A stretch of DNA of 55,771 nucleotides from Nitrospinaceae bacterium (GTDB lineage: Bacteria; UBA8248), in the NCBI GenBank assembly GCA_018669005.1, contig JABJAL010000055.1:1-55771 (forward strand), read 5' to 3'. This document shows positions 51,874 to 55,771 of this stretch, piece after piece. The number at the start of each line of letters is the position of its first letter. Positions within the stretch are counted from its first letter, which is position 1. A program made the translations under genes and the position numbers. The notes beneath the pieces were generated by a model that was given only the letters and a program-made list of their open reading frames with translations, did not search any database and was not told where the DNA came from.

Positions 51874-52632
51874 ATGAAAAAATCCGATTCTCTGATAATC
51901 ATATTCCTGACCACTATCGTGCTCGGATTTGCGGGTCCAGCCTGGGCGGCCCGGATTCGCGTCGCCCAGGAGTCCGCCCCCGGCCGAGGCGATTTCGACG
52001 CCAATATCCTTGGCTACATCGACCCCTACCCCGAGCGGGAAAAAGCGGCGGCAGAGTTCTACTCCTACGAGGCGCTGTCCCACTACTCCTTCAACGGCCC
52101 CCACCCGCGCCTGAGGGACGACACTTCGCATCTTTTTTTAGTCACGACGCGAGAGGGCCTCTCGCTCTTCATCGTCCATGATAAACCCAACAATCCAGAC
52201 GGCGGCGGGGCAACCATGCGAATACGGGTAAAGGGCGACCCCAACGGGGCGCGAATTCTTATTTTCGATGACCCAAATAGCGAATGGGACACCTTCGACG
52301 CCAAACCAGGAGGAAAGGAATTTCTCACCTGGCACCGCTGGTTCCCCTGCTGCACGGACGGCCTCGTCCTTGGGACGCTTGAGGGGCGCTGGCGCGTGTT
52401 TCTCGAATTCCCTGCAGGCGACGCTGCCGTCGGCGATGAGCCATTCGACGGCCTTCAGCGCTGGAGGGCTTTTTCGGCAAGCGGTAACATCGTTGAACTT
52501 AAGCTCAAAAAAGGCAGGCGAGTTCGTCTCGACCCGCCCGGCTCGCTGGTTCGGGCACCCTCGCGCCGAAGCACGATAAATCGTTATCATATGACCAAAC
52601 ATAGATTCGCACTCAAAAGGGAGAAACCATGA
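51874..52632 (+). CDS. Exported hypothetical protein
   Basis: This 252-aa protein has a signal peptide (SLIIIFLTTIVLGFAGPAWA, cleavage after residue 26). The body is beta-rich, with SHLFLVTTREGLSLFIVHDK and WFPCCTDGLVLGTLEGRWRV. I associate the 'LSLFxVHD … CCTDGxxxGxL' pattern with a family of exported proteins that often end in a PEP-CTERM sorting tail. This protein lacks such a tail and ends in a basic segment. Its TGA overlaps the ATG of the alcohol dehydrogenase as ATGA, so the two are translationally coupled, an odd pairing. Confidence 0.68.
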   Translation: MKKSDSLIIIFLTTIVLGFAGPAWAARIRVAQESAPGRGDFDANILGYIDPYPEREKAAAEFYSYEALSHYSFNGPHPRLRDDTSHLFLVTTREGLSLFIVHDKPNNPDGGGATMRIRVKGDPNGARILIFDDPNSEWDTFDAKPGGKEFLTWHRWFPCCTDGLVLGTLEGRWRVFLEFPAGDAAVGDEPFDGLQRWRAFSASGNIVELKLKKGRRVRLDPPGSLVRAPSRRSTINRYHMTKHRFALKREKP

Positions 52633-53663
52633 AAGCAATGGTGCTGAAAGAGAAAAATACGCCGTTCGTGATGGAGGAGCGGCCCGACCCAAAGGCAGGC
52701 CCCGGCGAGGCAGTCGCACGCGTGCTTTCTTGCGGCTCGGGCCTCACCATTCACCACGCCCGCGCCGGGCGCGCCCAGGTGGACTATCCGGTCATCATCG
52801 GCCACGAAGTGCTGGGCGAGATCGTGGAAATTGGCCAGGGCGTCACCGGTCTTAGCATCGGCGATCCGGTTACCATGCACTGCTACCTCACCTGCGGGCA
52901 CTGCCGCTGGTGCCGGACCGACCACGAGGCGCTCTGCGAGAATCTGGCGGGTTTCGTTGGGCGGCACTCAGACGGCGGCTATGCCGAATACATCAAGATG
53001 CCCGCCCGCAATTACGTTCCCATCCCGGAGGGTCTCGACTACAAAAAATATCCGGCCGAGGCTGCTGTCATTTGCGATGCCATTGTCACGCCCTACAAAG
53101 TGACTCGAAGGGCGCGAATCGCCCCCTTAGAGACGGTCGCCGTCTTCGGCGCAGGCGGCGGCGTGGGAATTCACATGGTGATGCTCGCCAAATGGGCCCA
53201 CGCCCGCGTCATCGCTATCGACACCGTTGGTGACAAACTGGGCAAGTGCCGCGAACTGGGGGCCGAGGCGGTCGTTGACGCCTCCAAGGATAATGTGGCC
53301 GAGGCGCTAGAGGATTTTACGGAAGGGCGCGGCCTCGATGTCGCCGTTGATTTCGTCTCCGTCCCGTCCACCCTTGAGACCGCAGTGGAGGCCCTTGGTC
53401 GCAGAGGTCGCCTCGTCACGCTGGGCGGCAACACGCCCAAGCCCTTTAGCGTCTCCGCCGGTCGGATGCTCACACACGAGCTCGAACTCCTCGGCAGTCG
53501 CTCATTTACCAAACAAGAGATCAGGGACTCGCTCGAACTCGTGGCGCGGGGAGAGCTTTGGCCTTTCGTGACGGAGACCTACAAGCTAGAGGAGGCCGAG
53601 AAGGTCCACGAGCGGCTTGAGGCGGGGCTAATCACCGGGCGGGCAGCCATCATCATGGACTAG
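52629..53663 (+). CDS. Zinc-dependent alcohol dehydrogenase family protein
   Basis: This medium-chain dehydrogenase/reductase has 344 aa. The catalytic-zinc region begins with VLSCGSGLTIHHA. VIIGHEVLGEIVEIGQGVTG has the GHE motif, and CYLTCGHCRWCRTDHEALCE carries the structural-zinc cysteines. The Rossmann motif is VAVFGAGGGVGIHMVMLAKW near residue 180. It oxidises an alcohol or polyol with NAD(P). It overlaps the exported-protein gene by four bases; an MBL-fold hydrolase follows 73 bases on. Confidence 0.92.
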   Translation: MKAMVLKEKNTPFVMEERPDPKAGPGEAVARVLSCGSGLTIHHARAGRAQVDYPVIIGHEVLGEIVEIGQGVTGLSIGDPVTMHCYLTCGHCRWCRTDHEALCENLAGFVGRHSDGGYAEYIKMPARNYVPIPEGLDYKKYPAEAAVICDAIVTPYKVTRRARIAPLETVAVFGAGGGVGIHMVMLAKWAHARVIAIDTVGDKLGKCRELGAEAVVDASKDNVAEALEDFTEGRGLDVAVDFVSVPSTLETAVEALGRRGRLVTLGGNTPKPFSVSAGRMLTHELELLGSRSFTKQEIRDSLELVARGELWPFVTETYKLEEAEKVHERLEAGLITGRAAIIMD

Positions 53664-53736
53664 CGGTCCACTGCAAAGAACCTCGAATTGGGGCGGACAA
53701 TCTCAGTCAAAAACCCATTAATGGAAAGGAAGCAAG

Positions 53737-54666
53737 ATGAGCGGCAACTTTAAACTACTCGACTGGTCTGAGTTTCCGGCGAGTTTCAGTAAATGGAAAC
53801 TCAATCCGACCGGGGCGCACCTTGAGACAACTGAACTATCCCCCGGCGTCTATGCGTTGATTTCGTCCATTCCCGGCGTGGACAATGCTGGCTTCGTCGT
53901 CGGCGAAAAGGGGGTGCTAGTCATCGATGCCCACATCAGCGTTCCGATGGCCAACCAAATTCTTGAGCGCGTGCGGGAAGTCACCGACAAACCCATTCTT
54001 TATCTCGTTAATTCGAACTATCACGCTGACCACACATTTGGGAACTGCGCCTTCCCGGCGGAAACCCTCGTCGTACAGCACCGGCGCACCGCTGAGATCG
54101 TCCCCCACTTTGAACACGAGCGCGAGTTCATGATTCCCTGCGTCGATAATGACCCGAAAATTTTCGAGGGGGTGACGCTTCGCCTGCCCGATATCGTGTT
54201 CGACGACTACATCCGCTTCGACCTAGGGGGGCGTATCGTCGAGTGCCACTGGTTCGGTCCGGCCAACACGCCCGGCGACACCATGACCTACGTGCCCGAG
54301 GCCAAAGCCGTTTGGACGGGCAACGTCACCGGCGGCATATTTGGCCTCGCGCTTGAATCCGACGCCCACACCTTCCTGGGCACCCTCACCCGATTTGTCC
54401 AGACGCTCGATATTGAAACACTTATCCCGGCGCACATGCCGATGGCCGAGGCCAGCCTTCTCGACGATTACCTTTCCTATTTCAGCGAGGTAGCCCGCGG
54501 GGTGCGGGGTGCCATTACCGATGGCCTCTCTCTTGAGCAGACTTTCGAGCGTGTCGTCCAGAGCGAGCGCTTCTCGCTGCCAGAGAGCGACCCGCGCGCC
54601 GCCGTCATGACCGGGCGGCACCAGTACAACGTGCGAAGAACATTTATGGCGATGTCAAAGATATAA
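53737..54666 (+). CDS. MBL-fold metallohydrolase
   Basis: This 309-aa protein has the metallo-beta-lactamase fold. The metal motif is NSNYHADHTFGN, with Asn at the place of the first His of HxHxDH. VECHWFGPANTPGDTMTYVP and ALIPAH-like LIPAHMPMAEAS supply later ligands. The Asn substitution occurs in a recognised subgroup that handles small esters and thioesters; the substrate here is unknown. AAAGGAAG precedes the ATG. It converges, with four bases between, on the amidohydrolase gene. Confidence 0.9.
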   Translation: MSGNFKLLDWSEFPASFSKWKLNPTGAHLETTELSPGVYALISSIPGVDNAGFVVGEKGVLVIDAHISVPMANQILERVREVTDKPILYLVNSNYHADHTFGNCAFPAETLVVQHRRTAEIVPHFEHEREFMIPCVDNDPKIFEGVTLRLPDIVFDDYIRFDLGGRIVECHWFGPANTPGDTMTYVPEAKAVWTGNVTGGIFGLALESDAHTFLGTLTRFVQTLDIETLIPAHMPMAEASLLDDYLSYFSEVARGVRGAITDGLSLEQTFERVVQSERFSLPESDPRAAVMTGRHQYNVRRTFMAMSKI

Positions 54667-54669
54667 GAC

Positions 54670-55656
54670 CTAGGCCGAATCGAGGCCCAGCAGTTTTTGC
54701 GCCGTGCCGCCGAAGATCATTTCCTTGTCTCCCGCCGGGATATCAAGCGCCTCGACATCGGCCACACAACCCTCAAGATCGCCCATCGCCTGTGGGTAAT
54801 CGCTCCCGAGCATCGTACGCTCCGCCCCCCAGCGCCCAACGGCATAGGCAAGCGCCTCGACCTCGAAGGCAACCGAATCGATGTAAATATTTTTGAGGTA
54901 CTCGCTCGGCGGCTTATCGATAAACTCGCTGCAGGGTGGGTGGGTCCTGTAGCCCTTGTCGATGCGACCCATCGAATAGGGGATAAGCCCCCCGATATGA
55001 GGAACAACGAGTTTCAGATTCGGCACGTGCTCAAAAAGACCACTGAAGGCAAAGCGCGCCGCCGTCAGGGCGCTCTCGAACAACACGCCAAGAACAGTTT
55101 GGAGCCAGTAGTCGCGCATCTCCCCCGCCCCGGGGGGCAGGAACGGGTGGATGAACACCGGAACACCAAGCTCCGCCGCCCGCTCATAAAAGGGCCAGAG
55201 TTCTTTTTCGTGTATCCCTCGTCCGTCGATACTGGTGATTAGATAGACGGCCGGGAGCCCAAGTTTTTCCACCGCGCGCTCAAGCTCGGCAATGGCGAGT
55301 TTCGGGTCCTGTAGCGGGACCGAGGCCGCCGCCGTAAAACGGGACGGATAGCGCGAGATGATATCGGCAAAAGCATCGTTCACTGCTTGGGAGAGGGCGA
55401 GGCCTGCCTCGGGCTCCCAGAGATAGACATGGGGCATGGTGAGCGAGAGCATTTGCATGTCCACGCCTGAGGCGTCCATGTCGCGGAGCCTGAGCTCGGG
55501 ATCGAGCTGCGGGGGCGATATGTGAACGACCGGCACCCCCCTAATGGTGAACACCTGCCGCCCGTCCTTCTCCTCTAGCTTAACCGCCCCGCCAAGGCGC
55601 TCGACCTCATCAAGATAGACTTTTGGGTAGAAATGATTGTGAACGTCAATGCGCAT
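54670..55656 (-). CDS. Amidohydrolase-family protein (ACMSD-like decarboxylase)
   Basis: This TIM-barrel metalloenzyme has about 328 aa. The metal-binding start is MRIDVHNHFYP (HxH). FIHPFLPPG and LVVPHIGGLIPYSM supply further His residues, and TMLGSDYPQAMGDLE the catalytic Asp. This matches amino-carboxymuconate-semialdehyde decarboxylase / gamma-resorcylate decarboxylase relatives, so decarboxylation of an aromatic or enol acid is likely. I used the internal ATG at 55656, preceded by AAGGG, because the HxH motif is normally within ten residues of the start. Confidence 0.9.
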   Translation of the reverse strand: MRIDVHNHFYPKVYLDEVERLGGAVKLEEKDGRQVFTIRGVPVVHISPPQLDPELRLRDMDASGVDMQMLSLTMPHVYLWEPEAGLALSQAVNDAFADIISRYPSRFTAAASVPLQDPKLAIAELERAVEKLGLPAVYLITSIDGRGIHEKELWPFYERAAELGVPVFIHPFLPPGAGEMRDYWLQTVLGVLFESALTAARFAFSGLFEHVPNLKLVVPHIGGLIPYSMGRIDKGYRTHPPCSEFIDKPPSEYLKNIYIDSVAFEVEALAYAVGRWGAERTMLGSDYPQAMGDLEGCVADVEALDIPAGDKEMIFGGTAQKLLGLDSA

Positions 55657-55771
55657 CCGTGCCCTTGCCTCCATATGAATAACGAATTACCTGGTCAGTG
55701 GAGACAAGCTATCCAAACGGTGGAGCGGGCGCAAATCGGGAAAGATAATTTCCCTGTGGATTGTCGGGTCC

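Noticed and set aside
50567-51877. Long plus-strand open frame (436 codons)
   Set aside because: It is the antisense of the M24 peptidase gene, which has all catalytic residues; high GC favours long antisense frames.
1-55771. CRISPR array, prophage, insertion sequence, rRNA or tRNA
   Set aside because: No regularly spaced repeats, transposase or integrase motifs, or RNA gene signatures were found on reading both strands.

Overview
The window is a dense, GC-rich bacterial chromosome segment with no rRNA, tRNA, phage, insertion sequence or CRISPR array that I could recognise. Gene content suggests an uncultivated, respiring Gram-negative bacterium of the deltaproteobacteria/Tectomicrobia/Nitrospinota kind. 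The pointers are a fused TAXI-type TRAP permease, a B-type succinate dehydrogenase, many orphan hydrolases, two M24 peptidases, an ACMSD-like amidohydrolase, and lipoprotein and exported signals. Several genes also use in-frame TGA as apparent selenocysteine. The taxonomic guess is an inference from gene style only.

Main result: three genes are split by an in-frame TGA exactly at the first position of a thioredoxin-type CxxC motif, giving UxxC. Two are tandem exported thioredoxin-fold paralogs (15812-16213 and 16227-16643) at the distal end of an sdhCAB operon. Each carries the same small hairpin 11 nt after the TGA, with a pairing-preserving difference, as expected of a bacterial SECIS element. 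The third (33804-34265) is an unrelated cytosolic UxxC protein. A normal gene caller would break all three.

Layout. 0-2.7 kb: TRAP permease. 2.7-5.3 kb: a TetR regulon (regulator, exported dienelactone-type hydrolase, membrane protein) with two matching operators. 5.3-8.4 kb: small catabolic and redox enzymes and a Lys/Asp-rich exported protein. 8.7-13.6 kb: RidA-like protein, PEGA lipoprotein, IlvD/Edd sugar-acid dehydratase, D-2-hydroxyacid dehydrogenase, SRAP protein. 13.6-15.7 kb: CocE/NonD hydrolase and a small duplicated-domain protein. 15.8-20.1 kb: sdhCAB plus selenothioredoxins. 20.1-24.9 kb: DUF547 protein, integral-membrane glycosyltransferase-like protein, CheY-TPR protein. 24.9-29.9 kb: a rearranged, partly AT-rich stretch with an STN/HEAT gene fused to antisense of a truncated ACT-domain gene, short repeats, an M24 peptidase, and a ketopantoate-reductase-like pseudogene. 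29.9-32.1 kb: carbamate kinase and an AllH-like (DUF2877) protein swollen by repeat insertions. 32.3-35.1 kb: flavin reductase, small proteins, the third selenoprotein and a DinB/MDMPI-type enzyme. 35.1-38.8 kb: MoxR ATPase with a large partner, and a LOG protein. 39-44.8 kb: tyrS, an unusual AAA+ ATPase, an MFS transporter and an uncharacterised operon. 44.8-49.5 kb: aminotransferase, coaD, EamA transporter, exported protein, moaB. 49.8-55.7 kb: exported proteins, second M24 peptidase, zinc alcohol dehydrogenase, MBL-fold hydrolase, amidohydrolase.

Many genes are translationally coupled by 1-4 base overlaps, and most starts have a clear Shine-Dalgarno sequence. GTG and TTG starts are common. 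Where a start differs from the longest reading frame, the entry gives the reason.
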